A DNA stretch of 64,000 nucleotides from an uncultured Lachnospiraceae bacterium (GCA_900318375.1 ONKG01000012.1:1-64000), one strand, 5' to 3'; positions 1-9,101 are shown, counted from the stretch's first letter. Notes: generated by a model from the sequence alone, not told the origin. A program made the numbers and translations.

Positions 1-2
1 AC

Positions 3-101
3 GGCGTAGAGCGCAAGCTCCGCGACGTCAAGATCACCGAGATCTACGAGGGCACATCCGAAGTTATGAAGATGGTCATGTCCGGCTCCATGCTTCGCTA
101 A
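3..101 (+). CDS. C-terminal end of an acyl-CoA dehydrogenase (partial)
   Basis: Only the last 32 codons are in the window; the gene begins upstream. The residues VKITEIYEGTSEV followed by a short tail ending in MLR are the typical C-terminus of FAD-dependent acyl-CoA dehydrogenases, in particular the short-chain (butyryl-CoA dehydrogenase) group of clostridia. The enzyme would oxidise or reduce the C2-C3 bond of an acyl-CoA, passing electrons to or from an electron-transfer flavoprotein. Substrate and neighbours cannot be judged from this fragment. A strong hairpin follows about 110 bases later. Confidence 0.85.
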   Translation, partial: GVERKLRDVKITEIYEGTSEVMKMVMSGSMLR

Positions 102-211
102 TCCCGCGATCGGCAATTGAGCTAAACAATATACTTTGATTCAGCAGTTCCACTTTAACCTGCCTGAACAGTCATAATCCGGATTGCCGAATACTAAAGT
201 ATATTGTAAAT

Positions 212-254
212 AAAAAACCACTGCGTCATCATCTTGCGGCGCAGTGGTTTTTTA
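212..254. terminator. Bidirectional rho-independent terminator
   Basis: A 12-bp stem (AAAACCACTGCG with its complement) closes an 11-base loop. There is a T-run on the plus side, and the complement gives a T-run on the minus side. It lies between the convergent acyl-CoA dehydrogenase and DnaJ-like genes and probably ends both. Confidence 0.85.
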
Positions 255-284
255 ATGGGCTGACACTTTTTGTGAGAAACGATA

Positions 285-1562
285 TCAGGCTGAATGGGGT
301 CTTCCGGCTTTCCTCTCATTGTACATGGTCTCGAATTCCCTGAGTTTGCGGATCTCCGCGTCGGTCAGGTCTTTGGGAACCTGGATCTGAACAGTGACAT
401 AGAGGTCGCCGGGCTGGGCGCTGCTCTTCTCGGCGTGGATCCCCTTGCCGCGGATGCGGATCTTCCTGCCGGCATCCGTTCCTTTCGGGATCTTGCAGGC
501 AATCTTTTTGCCGTTGGGCATACGGACCTCTGCCTCCCCGCCCAGGACAGCTGTCATAAAGGGAACTCCGGCTGTGGTGTAAATGTCCAGACCCTTTCTG
601 GAGAAGTCCTTGCTTTCCTGTACAGTGACCTTGAGCAGAAGGTCTCCTCTGCGGCTGCCGTCTGCCGAGACATGTCCCTTTCCGCGCAGGCGCACGGATT
701 TTCCGTCATCAATACCGGCGGGAATATGAACTCGAAGGGTCTGTGTACCGCTGCCGTCCGCCTTCTGCAGGCGGATATTGCGGTCACATCCCAGGACGGC
801 CTCTTCGAAGGAAATGGTGACCGGGAACTCCGCGTCCAGACTCTCGGGCGAGCCCCAGGCGCTGTCGCCGCCGGAAAAGCCGCCGTAGCTGCTGCCGTAA
901 GCGTTTCCGCCTGCGCCGCCCGCTCCACCGTAATTGTTAAAGCCTCCGCTGCCGCCGAAGCCGTCTGTTCCGCTTCCGAAGCCTCCCGCTCCGCTTCCGC
1001 TTCTGTAGAACTTCGTCCCTCCTGCAGTATTGGCCGCGCCGGCGTTTCTGAAGAGGTGCTCGAACAGATTGCTGTAGTCTCCTCCGTCTCCTCCTTCAAA
1101 GTGGAAGCTGGTATAGCTTCCGTCTTTTCCGCGGAAGACGCCGGATCTGCCGCCCTTCCCTGTTCCGCCGAATCCCTCAAAGCCGCCAAAACCGCCGAAG
1201 CCGCCGGAACTGCCGTCAAAACCGCCGAAGCCTCCGGAACCGCTTCCAAAGCCGCCGAAACCGGCCTTTTTGGCTTCTTCCATTCTTTTGGCATATTCCT
1301 TGGGGTCCATACCGCTCTCAAAGGCGGCATAGCCGTACTCATCATAAATCTTTCTCTTCTCAGCATCTCCGAGGATGGAATTTGCCTCCGAGATATCCTT
1401 GAATTTCTTCTCCGCCTCCGCGTTTCCCGCATTGGAATCCGGATGATATTTCTTTGCGAGCTTTCTGTATGCTTTTTTGATCTGCGATGCATCTGCGTCA
1501 TGCTTTACACCGAGGATCGCGTATAAATCCTTTTCATTTGGTTTTCTATATGTTGCTGCCAT
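285..1562 (-). CDS. DnaJ-family co-chaperone lacking the zinc finger (CbpA-like)
   Basis: A 425-residue J-domain protein expected to stimulate DnaK ATPase and deliver clients in the cytoplasm. The N-terminal J domain (about residues 10-75) has the HPD motif (KYHPDSN). It is followed by a very long Gly/Phe-rich linker (about 95-245) and a DnaJ C-terminal substrate-binding domain (about 260-415). No CxxCxGxG repeats are present, so this is a type II J protein like CbpA rather than canonical DnaJ. I chose the ATG at 1562, preceded by GGGGGTGA at good spacing, over an upstream in-frame start. The G/F linker is unusually long and repetitive. A bidirectional terminator lies just downstream. Confidence 0.9.
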   Translation of the reverse strand: MAATYRKPNEKDLYAILGVKHDADASQIKKAYRKLAKKYHPDSNAGNAEAEKKFKDISEANSILGDAEKRKIYDEYGYAAFESGMDPKEYAKRMEEAKKAGFGGFGSGSGGFGGFDGSSGGFGGFGGFEGFGGTGKGGRSGVFRGKDGSYTSFHFEGGDGGDYSNLFEHLFRNAGAANTAGGTKFYRSGSGAGGFGSGTDGFGGSGGFNNYGGAGGAGGNAYGSSYGGFSGGDSAWGSPESLDAEFPVTISFEEAVLGCDRNIRLQKADGSGTQTLRVHIPAGIDDGKSVRLRGKGHVSADGSRRGDLLLKVTVQESKDFSRKGLDIYTTAGVPFMTAVLGGEAEVRMPNGKKIACKIPKGTDAGRKIRIRGKGIHAEKSSAQPGDLYVTVQIQVPKDLTDAEIRKLREFETMYNERKAGRPHSA

Positions 1563-1729
1563 CTGTCTCACCCCCTTTCCCTCTTTCCGACCGTGCCGCC
1601 CGCGGGAGCGGCAGCGCAATGCAATCACAGAATGTCTGCGCCGCCCGGCAGCAATAACATCCGGAGTGAAAACCCTTTTAGAGAAAGGATTTTCTTCTCT
1701 TCGGAAATGGTGAAGTTGCTAGTGAAAAA

Positions 1730-1893
1730 ATCTCATATAATATTCTCGTAAAAATACTTCTGTGAAATTCTCCTATAAATTCTTGTGAATAATTCTCCTA
1801 TAAAATTCTCGTAACAATTCTCCTGTAAAATTCTCGTAACAATTCTCCTGTGAAATTCTCCTATAAAGCACCTAATAACGTCTCCTGTGAAAG
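1730..1893. repeat. Degenerate short direct repeats (about 12-14 nt units)
   Basis: About ten degenerate copies of AATTCTCCTGTAA / AATTCTCGTAAC lie upstream of the DnaJ-like gene in the roughly 580-base gap before pepT. No coding potential is visible. The repeat unit is not shared with the other arrays of this window. Confidence 0.7.
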
Positions 1894-1975
1894 GCTCTTC
1901 TGCGCAATCCATAGGTACAGGAGTTTCATCAGCATAACGAATCCGGCAGACAATGCCTGCCGTGAGTTTATTTTA

Positions 1976-2003
1976 CATGTTATATATATTATATAACACA
2001 TGT
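1976..2003. promoter_or_regulatory. AT-rich inverted repeat
   Basis: ACATGTTATATA and its near-complement TATATAACACATGT flank a 3-base centre. It lies upstream of the DnaJ-like gene and downstream of pepT, with no T-run, so an operator is more likely than a terminator. No regulator can be named. The rest of 1894-2140 shows only a small hairpin around 2103-2123. Confidence 0.35.
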
Positions 2004-2146
2004 CAGCATGCTAGTCAAGCATTTCCTGAAAGAATCATCGTCGATGCTGATCAATGGTTACATATACTCGACTGAGTGAAAAAAAGCACGATGGCTTTTT
2101 TACTCCGGATCTTTGAGCCGGAGCACAAAGATCCCCTGATGTCAGT

Positions 2147-2178
2147 AAAAAGCGCCGCCGGTATGATCCGGCAGCGCC
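2147..2178 (-). terminator. Terminator after pepT
   Basis: On the minus strand an imperfect GC-rich hairpin (GGCGCTGCCGG / CCGGCGGCGC) is followed by TTTTT, about 20 bases beyond the pepT stop codon. Confidence 0.7.
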
Positions 2179-2199
2179 TGTTTTTCTGTCTGACTCTTG

Positions 2200-3419
2200 T
2201 TATGCTTCTGCAAACACTCTGACCAACTGCAGGAGAATCTCCACACAGGTATCCATCTCTTCCGCAACAGCATGCTCATAGAAGCCGTGGTAAGCATAGC
2301 CGCCTGTCCCCAGATTGGGGCAGGGCAGGCCTCTGAAAGAAAGCTGGGCTCCGTCGGTTCCGCCCCGGACCGGCCTGGAGAAAGGCGCAAGACCTGCTGC
2401 CTGTATTGCTTTTCCTGCCGCATCAAGGACTTCGGGATGGTCCGCTATGACCTCTGCCATATTGCGGTACTGGTCTTTGATCACACAGGTCACCGTTCCG
2501 TCGCCGTACTTTTTATTGAGCGCGGCGGCAATCTCCTGCATTTTTCCTTTCTTCTTTTAAACTTTTCCGGGTCGTGGTCGCGCAGAATGTAGTCCGCAGA
2601 AGCTTCCGAGACATTTCCTCCGGCACCGGTCAGATGATAAAAGCCTTCCCGGTCCTGTGTCTTCTCGGGTACCTCATCTGAGGGAAGCATGTCGTTCGCT
2701 TCCATGATCACTTTCATGGCATTGATCATCTTCCCCTTTGCATCACCAGGATGAACAGAAAAGCCCTGTACTGTCAGCCTTGCCGCCGCCGCATTAAAGG
2801 TTTCAAATTCAATCTCACCGGGGGCAGAGCCGTCCACTGTATATGCAAACTCCGCTCCGAATTTTTTCAGATCCAGAAGGGCAGCGCCATGGCCGATTTC
2901 TTCATCGGGTGTGAAACAGACACAGATTTTTCCATGTGGGATTTGGTCATTGATCAGGTGTTCACACATGGTCATGATCTCTGAGATGCCGGCCTTGTCA
3001 TCCGCGCCCAGGACCGAGCTTCCGTCTGTGGTCAGGATTGTCTTTCCAAGGCAGTCTTTCAAATGAGGGAAATCTTCCGGGTCCAGGATCCTGCCGGATG
3101 TACCCAGCAGAATCGGGCTTCCGTCATAGTTCTTGATCACCTGAGGATGGGTGTCAGTGCCTCCGCAGTCATCAACCGTATCCAGATGCGCGATAAAGCC
3201 GATGGCCTTTCTGTCCTCATATCCCTGCGAGGCAGGGAGAAATCCGTAGGCATAGGCATGCTCATCAACGAAAACATCTGTCATTCCCAGAGCTTTCATC
3301 TCCTCTGCCAGCAGACGGGCCAGGTCAAACTGGCCCTCTCCTGTCGGGGTCCCTTCTTGATCCTCATGGCTGGTTGTGTTGACCGCAGCATATCTCAATA
3401 AACGCTCGTAAGATCTCAA
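2200..3419 (-). pseudogene. pepT: Peptidase T (tripeptide aminopeptidase), single-base frameshift
   Basis: An M20-family zinc aminopeptidase that removes the N-terminal residue from tripeptides. Metal-site motifs are visible in order: FIAHLDTVDD, GADDKAG, TPDEEIGHGA and, after the break, RGGTDGAQLSF with a C-terminal GGYAYHGFYEHA. The reading frame changes at the A5 tract 2541-2545; one more A would restore a continuous protein of about 407 residues, the usual PepT length. As written, the first frame ends at 2490 and the remaining roughly 113 residues are in another frame. The TTG at 3419 is the likely start (GGAGGA seven bases upstream; the product then begins MRSYERLLRY). This could be a recent mutation, a homopolymer sequencing error or slippage on AAAAA; both halves look under selection. 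Confidence 0.85.
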
Positions 3420-3538
3420 AGCTGTCTCCTCCAAAGTAATCGATTACACAAGGACAAACCGTGTGTACAAGTAGTATGGATTTATAATGATTCTTCTCCT
3501 GCGGAAGAACACTGCAGGCACCTCACACTTTAGGCTCC

Positions 3539-4264
3539 TCAGATTGAAAACGAACTGTCATCGGCCTCTGCAAGCAGGGCTTTCTCTTCCTCTGTCAGCA
3601 CATGTGCTTCAAAAAGGTCCGGGCGCATTCTGCGGGTGAGAAGAAGAGATTGCTGCAGGCGCCATTTACGGATTTTTTCGTGGTCGCCGGAACGAAGAAC
3701 GTCCGGTACGGCCTCGCCTTCGTAAACAGCAGGCTGGGTGTACTGGGGGTATTCCAGAAGTCCGTTCTCAAAGGACTCCTCCTGCGTGCTTTCGTCGCGC
3801 AGGCTGCCCGGCAGGAGGCGGGCAATGGAATCAATGATGACCTGGGCGGCGATTTCACCGCCGGTCAGCACATAATCTCCTATAGAGATCTGTTCATCTG
3901 CGTGCGGGTAAATGCGGGCATCCATGCCCTCATAATGGCCGCAGATCAGGACAAGATGGCCTGCAGAGGAAAGCTCGTGTGCTTTTTTCTGGGTGTAGGG
4001 CTTGCCGGCAGGACTTAGGATGACTGTGCGGTCTTTATTATTACAGGCGCGCAGGGCATCGAGGACCGGCTGGCATCGCATCACCATGCCGGCACCTCCG
4101 CCGAAGGGGGAATCATCGATGTGGCGAAAGCTTCCGGGGGCATACTCGCGGATATCGATAATCTTTACTTCCAGGACACCGTTTCTGATCGCCCGGGCGA
4201 TAACAGGTGCCTGCAGGAAGCTGCCGAATAGCTCGGGCATGATTGTAAGTACAGAGATGGTCAT
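3539..4264 (-). CDS. trmD: tRNA (guanine37-N1)-methyltransferase
   Basis: A 241-residue SPOUT methyltransferase that makes m1G37 next to the anticodon of tRNAs reading CNN/GGG codons and so prevents frameshifting. Family signatures are present: MPELFGSFLQ near the N-terminus, DDSPFGGGAGMVM (about 50-62), ICGHYEGMD (about 106-115) and the knot-forming SIGDYVLTGGE (about 127-137). The start has AGGA upstream. trmD usually sits with rimM, rpsP and rplS; here it follows a YfbR-like gene instead, so the ribosomal operon context is lost. Confidence 0.97.
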   Translation of the reverse strand: MTISVLTIMPELFGSFLQAPVIARAIRNGVLEVKIIDIREYAPGSFRHIDDSPFGGGAGMVMRCQPVLDALRACNNKDRTVILSPAGKPYTQKKAHELSSAGHLVLICGHYEGMDARIYPHADEQISIGDYVLTGGEIAAQVIIDSIARLLPGSLRDESTQEESFENGLLEYPQYTQPAVYEGEAVPDVLRSGDHEKIRKWRLQQSLLLTRRMRPDLFEAHVLTEEEKALLAEADDSSFSI

Positions 4265-4332
4265 TGTCTTTTTCCTGTTAATATTTAAGCCGGCGCGCAG
4301 GTCTGCGTGTCCGGCTCAAAAACGAATTAGGG

Positions 4333-4461
4333 TCGAAGCAGTGATCGGAACTTCCGAAGCAGTGATCAGATCTTTTCGAAGAAGTGACCAGTTTTTTCTG
4401 AGCAGTGATCAGTCTCTTCCAGGCAGTGATCAGATCTTTTCTGAGCAATGATCAGAGAAGT
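4333..4461 (-). repeat. Tandem array of about six 21-22 nt units starting at the yfbR stop codon
   Basis: Read on the minus strand, the last codons of the upstream HD nucleotidase and its stop (CTTCTCTGATCATTGCT) are followed by degenerate copies of AAGATCTGATCACTGC. Successive TGATCA/TGGTCA cores are spaced 22, 21, 21, 22 and 22 bases. Each good copy carries a TGA. The array fills the gap to trmD. Confidence 0.8.
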
Positions 4462-5051
4462 TCGTCGAGTGTGCTGCCGTAGGCGGGAAGGAAATCCCTG
4501 CAGAAATCACGGACTTCAGGCATCTGTGCTGCCATTTCATCGACCGAATCCTGGATGGTCTTTTTGGCAGTGCGGAATTCGCCGTTTCCGGCGTTCTCTT
4601 CTTCGATGCATTTGATGAGGGCGGAAATCTTGTCCGCTGCCTTGACCAGGCGCCGCAGGTACTCTTCCTGACCGGCGTTCTCGCTTTTTTCCGGAAGGAG
4701 GATCCCGCGGTAGGTATCCTGCAGGTCTTGGGGAAGAAGGAGCAGAAGGCGCTGGGCGGCGGCGTCCTCTACCTCGTGGTAGGCCCGGCGGATATCACGG
4801 CTGTGGTATTTGACCGGGGTAGGCATATCTCCGGTGATGATCTCGGTGGCGTCGTGGTAAAGGCCCAGCAGGGCTGCGCGGTCGGCGTCGAGATTCTGCC
4901 CGTAGCGTATGTTGCCGATGGTAGAGAGGACATGGGCAATACATGCGACCTCCAGGGCATGCTCGGAGAGATTCTCCGGCCTGGAGCTGCGCATCAGAGC
5001 CCAGCGCTCAATGTATTTCATTCTTGAAATCGTTGCAAAAAAACTGTGCAT
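4452..5051 (-). CDS. YfbR-like HD-domain 5'-deoxynucleotidase
   Basis: A 199-residue HD-superfamily phosphohydrolase. The order R-x-ENLSEHALEV (about 25-35), LYHDATEIITGDMPTPVK (about 68-85) and a later Asp in KAADKISALIKC (about 141-152) matches YfbR, which removes phosphate from deoxynucleoside 5'-monophosphates and takes part in pyrimidine deoxynucleotide salvage. The metal ligands would be His30, His71-Asp72 and the later Asp. AAGGA precedes the start. It lies between sigH and trmD on the same strand, probably as part of the same long transcription unit. The stop codon is the first unit of a tandem array (see 4333-4461). Confidence 0.85.
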   Translation of the reverse strand: MHSFFATISRMKYIERWALMRSSRPENLSEHALEVACIAHVLSTIGNIRYGQNLDADRAALLGLYHDATEIITGDMPTPVKYHSRDIRRAYHEVEDAAAQRLLLLLPQDLQDTYRGILLPEKSENAGQEEYLRRLVKAADKISALIKCIEEENAGNGEFRTAKKTIQDSVDEMAAQMPEVRDFCRDFLPAYGSTLDELL

Positions 5052-5086
5052 AGTCTGATATCCTTGCTTTTTGATTTCTGCAGTAT

Positions 5087-5737
5087 TTATTGTTTCCAGG
5101 AGCGCACCTTCGCGCGGATCCGCTGGAGGGCGTTGTCCGTGGATTTTTCGTCTCTGTTCAGGATATGGGCGATCTCGATGTAATTCATGCCCGTCAGATG
5201 CAGGTCCAGAACCTGTTTTTCCAGAGGGCTGAGTTCTGTCTCGATGCGTTCCTGAAGCAGGTTGAAGCTTTCACGGTCGATCAGGACCTTCTCAGGATTT
5301 GCTCCGTAGCCGCCGGCGGAAACACTGTTCAGATCATCGGCGATGGATTCTTCCAGATCCGGTCCTTCCTTGCCGTCCATGGCACCTGCGGGTGCGGCGG
5401 GCGAGCTCAGGGAGACAGCTGTATTCAATGGCATGTGTTTTTTTCTGCCGGAGGCCTGAACCGCAGTGTAAAGCTGGCGGGAGACGCACAGAGACGCAAA
5501 GGTGGAAAAACTCGCGTCGCGTCCGCAGTCGTAATCCCGGAGAGCCTTGAAGAGGCCCAGCATGCCTTCCTGTATCAGGTCCTCGGAATCTCCGCCGAGT
5601 ATGAACATGGACCGGGCACGGCTGCGCACGAGTCCTTTATAGCGGCTCATTAGCGTCTCCGTGGCGCGGTCATCTTTATCTCTGGACAGAGCGATCAGTT
5701 CGTCATCCGACAGACCTTCATAGTATTCTCTCTGCAT
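5087..5737 (-). CDS. sigH: RNA polymerase sigma factor, SigH (sigma-30) type
   Basis: A 216-residue sigma-70 family factor that starts the stationary-phase/sporulation programme in endospore-forming lineages. Region 2 is seen at about residues 35-90 (SRYKGLVRSRARSMF, SEDLIQEGMLGLFKALRDYD), and region 4 with its helix-turn-helix covers the last 60 residues (ELSPLEKQVLDLHL, YIEIAHILNRDEKSTDNALQRIR). The gene order ispF-cysS-mrnC-rlmB-sigH is typical of clostridia and supports the call. I place the start at the ATG at 5737 (AGGAG five bases upstream). An in-frame ATG at 5788 also has a Shine-Dalgarno sequence but lies inside a repeat copied from the rlmB 3' end; it would add 17 residues. Confidence 0.9.
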   Translation of the reverse strand: MQREYYEGLSDDELIALSRDKDDRATETLMSRYKGLVRSRARSMFILGGDSEDLIQEGMLGLFKALRDYDCGRDASFSTFASLCVSRQLYTAVQASGRKKHMPLNTAVSLSSPAAPAGAMDGKEGPDLEESIADDLNSVSAGGYGANPEKVLIDRESFNLLQERIETELSPLEKQVLDLHLTGMNYIEIAHILNRDEKSTDNALQRIRAKVRSWKQ

Positions 5738-5761
5738 CTGTACTCCTGTTTTTGAATCGCG

Positions 5762-5890
5762 TTTATCCCCGCTGGCGGAGAAGCTCATTTATCCTCTCCG
5801 GATTAAGAATTACTTTTATCCCCGCTGGCGAAGGAGCTCGTTGATCCCCTCCTGAAAAGGATTGCTTTTATCCCCGCTGGCGGAGGATTT
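5762..5890 (-). repeat. Three tandem copies (52-53 nt) of the rlmB 3' end with stop codon
   Basis: On the minus strand the end of rlmB (CTCCGCCAGCGGGGATAA) recurs twice downstream, with the stop codons 52 and 105 bases further on. Each copy would encode a tail ending LRQRG-stop; copies 2 and 3 read NELLRQRG-stop. The copies differ by many substitutions. The third copy overlaps the possible upstream start of sigH. Confidence 0.85.
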
Positions 5891-6788
5891 CGTACATAAG
5901 AACACCTGCCGCAACAGAGGCATTGAGGGAGTCGATCTCTCCCTTCATCGGAATTGAGGCGATCATATCGCATTTTTCTCTGACCAGGCGGCTGACGCCG
6001 CTGCCTTCCGCGCCGATGACGAGACCGATGGGGCCGGTCATGGACAGCTGTGTCATCGGGGTACCGCCCATATCCGCGCAAACAAACCAGAGGCCGCGTT
6101 TTTTCAGTTCTTCCATGGTGCGGGCCAGGTTGGTCACCTTGACGACAGGGGTGTAATGGATGGCGCCGGCGGATGCTTTGATCGCTGTCGCTGTAAGACC
6201 GACAGAGCGGTCCTTGGGAATAATGACGCCGTGGGCGCCCGCGAGGTTGGCAGTGCGGATGATCGCGCCGAGATTGTGGGGATCTTCAATCTGGTCAAGG
6301 AGCACGAAGAAGGGATCCTCTCCTTTTTCCGCCGCCCCGGCAAAGAGGTCATCCATCTCCGCGTACTTGAAAGCAGCAGCCTGGGCGATGACGCCCTGAT
6401 GCCTGCCGGTCTGGGAAAGCTGGTCAAGGCGCTGGCGGGTCAGGAAGCGGACCGGGGTATGGTGGTCTTTTGCCAGGCGCAGTACAGTCTGCATGGCGCC
6501 CTCTGCCGGACCTTCTAGCAAAAAGAGTTTTTCGATGGTCCTTCCGGCGCGGTAGGCTTCGATAACGGCATTGCGGCCTTCGATCCTGTTTTCGTCCGGC
6601 TCTGTCTCACCGGAAACAAACCTGCTGTCCGTATCAGCTCTTTTGCCTTCCTGATCTCTGTCAGCGCGGTTTCCCCGGCGGACGTCTTTTTTGTAGTTGT
6701 CAGATCTGTATTCTTTTCCTGAGGAAGATGCGCGGCGGTTGCCCCGGCGCTCTCCTCTTCTGTCATTTTCCGGACGTCTGTCCTGCAT
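5868..6788 (-). CDS. rlmB: 23S rRNA (guanosine-2'-O)-methyltransferase RlmB / TrmH family
   Basis: A 306-residue SpoU/TrmH-type SPOUT methyltransferase, expected to 2'-O-methylate a G in 23S rRNA. After a charged Arg/Asp-rich extension of about 65 residues comes the SpoU substrate-binding domain (IEGRNAVIEAYR). The catalytic knot domain follows with the three family motifs: DQIEDPHNLGAIIRTA, GLVIGAEGSGVSRLV and SIPMKGEIDSLNASVAAGVLMYE. The basic N-terminal extension is longer than in most homologues and may bind RNA. It sits between mrnC and sigH on the same strand. Its 3' end is duplicated downstream. Confidence 0.93.
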   Translation of the reverse strand: MQDRRPENDRRGERRGNRRASSSGKEYRSDNYKKDVRRGNRADRDQEGKRADTDSRFVSGETEPDENRIEGRNAVIEAYRAGRTIEKLFLLEGPAEGAMQTVLRLAKDHHTPVRFLTRQRLDQLSQTGRHQGVIAQAAAFKYAEMDDLFAGAAEKGEDPFFVLLDQIEDPHNLGAIIRTANLAGAHGVIIPKDRSVGLTATAIKASAGAIHYTPVVKVTNLARTMEELKKRGLWFVCADMGGTPMTQLSMTGPIGLVIGAEGSGVSRLVREKCDMIASIPMKGEIDSLNASVAAGVLMYEILRQRG

Positions 6789-6932
6789 TTTTTATTTTTC
6801 CTTTCAAAAAACATCAAAACTGTGTCTGCTTTGATCTGCTTTCCTTCTGCTTTTTGTAACCATTGCTTTCTTCACAGCAAAGGGTTGGCGTTTCTGTCTT
6901 TGCAGCCGGAACAGGGAATCCCCCTTTTTCTT

Positions 6933-7526
6933 TTACAGCAGGGGGTCACCGTTTCTTCTCTGTGTCATCTGCAGACCGGTGCGCAGGAGTTCCATGAGAC
7001 GGTCGGTTCTGCCCTGCAGGTAGAGGTAGCCGCAGAGGGTCTCCAAGGCTGTCGCCTGCAGGTATTCTTCCAGTGAGGACCCTTTTGCGTGATGCATGGG
7101 ATGAGAATTCCTGCCACGGCGATAGACTCTTTTTTCCTCCGTGGTAAGAAGATCGTAGATGGCCTTTCCGATGGCGGCCTGTTTCTGAGCGCGGACAAGA
7201 CGGGTAGTCTCATTGTGGAGCTTTTCCGCCTGTCGGTTTCCCTTGGCAATGACACTGGTCCTGATGATCAGGGAGTAGACCGCATCCCCCAGAAAGGCAA
7301 GGGCCAAGGGGGAAAAAGTGCGGATGTCAGCATCCATGCCGAAGAGGGCAAGGGAAGAGGCAATATTCGTTTCTGCCTGATTGGTCTCATCGGTCTCATT
7401 GGTCATGAAAGAGGGCGCACGATGACCGGCGCCCTCTTCGTATTCTTCAAACTGCAGATCACGAGCTTCTGCAATCTCTGGTGACAGGGATTTTGTCTCC
7501 CTGTCACGTTTATTGTTTTCTGGCAA
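6933..7526 (-). CDS. mrnC: Mini-ribonuclease III
   Basis: A 197-residue protein made of a single RNase III catalytic domain without the dsRNA-binding domain. In Bacillus, Mini-III matures 23S rRNA by trimming double-stranded ends. After a roughly 60-residue acidic N-terminal extension, the domain shows LALAFLGDAVYSLIIR and, near the end, RGRNSHPMHHAKG and YLQATALETLCGYLYL, carrying the catalytic acidic residues. The start is a TTG with GAGG nine bases upstream; an internal ATG is less well supported. It lies directly downstream of cysS, its usual neighbour in Firmicutes. Confidence 0.92.
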   Translation of the reverse strand: MPENNKRDRETKSLSPEIAEARDLQFEEYEEGAGHRAPSFMTNETDETNQAETNIASSLALFGMDADIRTFSPLALAFLGDAVYSLIIRTSVIAKGNRQAEKLHNETTRLVRAQKQAAIGKAIYDLLTTEEKRVYRRGRNSHPMHHAKGSSLEEYLQATALETLCGYLYLQGRTDRLMELLRTGLQMTQRRNGDPLL

Positions 7527-7539
7527 TAGTGTTTTCCTC

Positions 7540-7565
7540 TTTTATGATCAGGTTTTATGATCAGG
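7540..7565 (-). repeat. Two 13-nt units spanning the cysS stop codon
   Basis: CCTGATCATAAAA occurs twice head to tail on the minus strand. The first copy contains the cysS stop TGA, and TAA follows in frame (TGA-TCA-TAA). A 13-base period puts the second set of stops in the next frame. Confidence 0.8.
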
Positions 7566-8985
7566 CCTTTTTCCACTTGACCCCTTCGCGGGTGTCTTCG
7601 AGAATGATGCCTTTGGCTTTAAGCTCATCGCGGATGGCGTCGGCCTTCGCGAAATCGCGGGCTTTGCGGGCGGCCTGGCGGGCAGCGATCTGTTCTTCCA
7701 CATAGGCTGCGAGGTCGTCATCCAGGCTCTTGTCACGGACAAGGATGAGTCCAAAGACGTCGGTGAGGGTCTCCAGCTCTTCATTGAGCTTTTGCAGGAA
7801 GGCGGCGGAGGAATTCTCGTCCGCGTGGCTGTTGATCCATTTGACCAGTTCGAAAACAGCGGAAATACCGTCCGCAGTGTTGAAATCGTCGTCCATGGCG
7901 GTCTCAAACTGGGTGCGGAAAGCATCTGCCTCGGGCAGAAGGGCTGCCTCGGCCTCTGTCATGGTGTCTTTGCCTGCAGCTTTTTCAAGCAGGAAGCGGA
8001 GGTTTTCGGCGCAGTTGACGATACGCTCATAGGAAGTTTTGGCGGATTCCATGAGCTCGCGGCTGAAGTTCAGGGGACTGCGGTACTGGACAGAAAGCAT
8101 GAAGTAGCGCAGGACCTGGCCGTCGTACTGGTCGAGGATGTCACGCACGGTGAAGAAGTTGCCGAGGGACTTGGACATCTTGCGGTTGTCGATATTGAGG
8201 AATGCGTTGTGCATCCAGTAGCGGGCAAATGTGCAGCAGTTGGCTGCCTCGGACTGGGCGATCTCATTTTCATGATGGGGGAAGACAAGGTCTTCGCCGC
8301 CGGCATGGATGTCGATGGTGTCGCCGATGTATTCCTTACTCATGACAGAGCACTCGATGTGCCAGCCGGGACGGCCCTGGCACCAGGGGGATTCCCAGTA
8401 GGGCTCGCCTTCTTTTTTGGGTTTCCAGAGGACGAAATCAAGCGGATCTTCCTTCTGGTCCTCGCCGGTGACTGCCAGCATGCGCAGGCCCGTCTGCATG
8501 TTGTCAAGGTCCTTGTGGGACAGCTTGCCGTAATCGCGGAACTTGCGGGTGCGGTAATAGACTGTGCCGTCTTTTGCGACATAGGCATAGTCTGTATCGA
8601 TGAGCTTCTGGATCATTGCGATCATGCCGCCGATCTCTTTGGTCGCCTGGGGATGGGTCGTGGCGGGACGGATATTCATGGCCGCCATGTCCTTTTTGCA
8701 CTCTTCAATGTAGCGCTCGGAAATAACGCTGGCGTCTACTCCTTCCTCGATCGACTTGTTGATGATCTTGTCGTCGACGTCTGTGAAGTTGGAGACGAAG
8801 TTGACTTCATAACCGCGGTATTCAAAATAACGTCTGACTGTATCAAAGACGATCATGGGCCGCGCATTGCCGATGTGGATCAGGTTATAGACGGTAGGGC
8901 CGCAGACATACATCCCGACCTTGCCCTCATGAAGCGGCACGAAGTCTTCTTTACGTTTTGACATTGTGTTGTAAATTCTGATCAT
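7561..8985 (-). CDS. cysS: Cysteinyl-tRNA synthetase
   Basis: A 474-residue class I synthetase that charges tRNA-Cys. The zinc-ligand and HIGH-type region is [18 protein letters not shown] (about 27-44). Other visible features are [10 protein letters not shown], the WHIECSVMS motif, the zinc-binding [11 protein letters not shown], and KMSKSLGNF as the KMSKS loop. Length is normal. GAGGG precedes the start. It lies between ispF and mrnC. I looked for a T-box leader in the 250 bases upstream and did not see one; that region is mostly a repeat array. Confidence 0.97.
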   Translation of the reverse strand: MIRIYNTMSKRKEDFVPLHEGKVGMYVCGPTVYNLIHIGNARPMIVFDTVRRYFEYRGYEVNFVSNFTDVDDKIINKSIEEGVDASVISERYIEECKKDMAAMNIRPATTHPQATKEIGGMIAMIQKLIDTDYAYVAKDGTVYYRTRKFRDYGKLSHKDLDNMQTGLRMLAVTGEDQKEDPLDFVLWKPKKEGEPYWESPWCQGRPGWHIECSVMSKEYIGDTIDIHAGGEDLVFPHHENEIAQSEAANCCTFARYWMHNAFLNIDNRKMSKSLGNFFTVRDILDQYDGQVLRYFMLSVQYRSPLNFSRELMESAKTSYERIVNCAENLRFLLEKAAGKDTMTEAEAALLPEADAFRTQFETAMDDDFNTADGISAVFELVKWINSHADENSSAAFLQKLNEELETLTDVFGLILVRDKSLDDDLAAYVEEQIAARQAARKARDFAKADAIRDELKAKGIILEDTREGVKWKKA

Positions 8986-9101
8986 TTACAGTCCCTCTAT
9001 CTGTGTCTTGCTTTCAATCTTTTAAAACTGATTTTTATACTGCTCTTGTATTTATTTTTCCTGTTTTTATTTCGATCGGGAATTCCTGTAACTATCCCCG
9101 G

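Noticed and set aside
2530..2550. Programmed frameshift in pepT
   Set aside because: The A5 tract is not a canonical slippery heptamer and no downstream stimulatory structure was recognised; error or mutation is simpler.
8986..9100. T-box riboswitch upstream of cysS
   Set aside because: No T-box sequence or specifier/terminator arrangement could be found.
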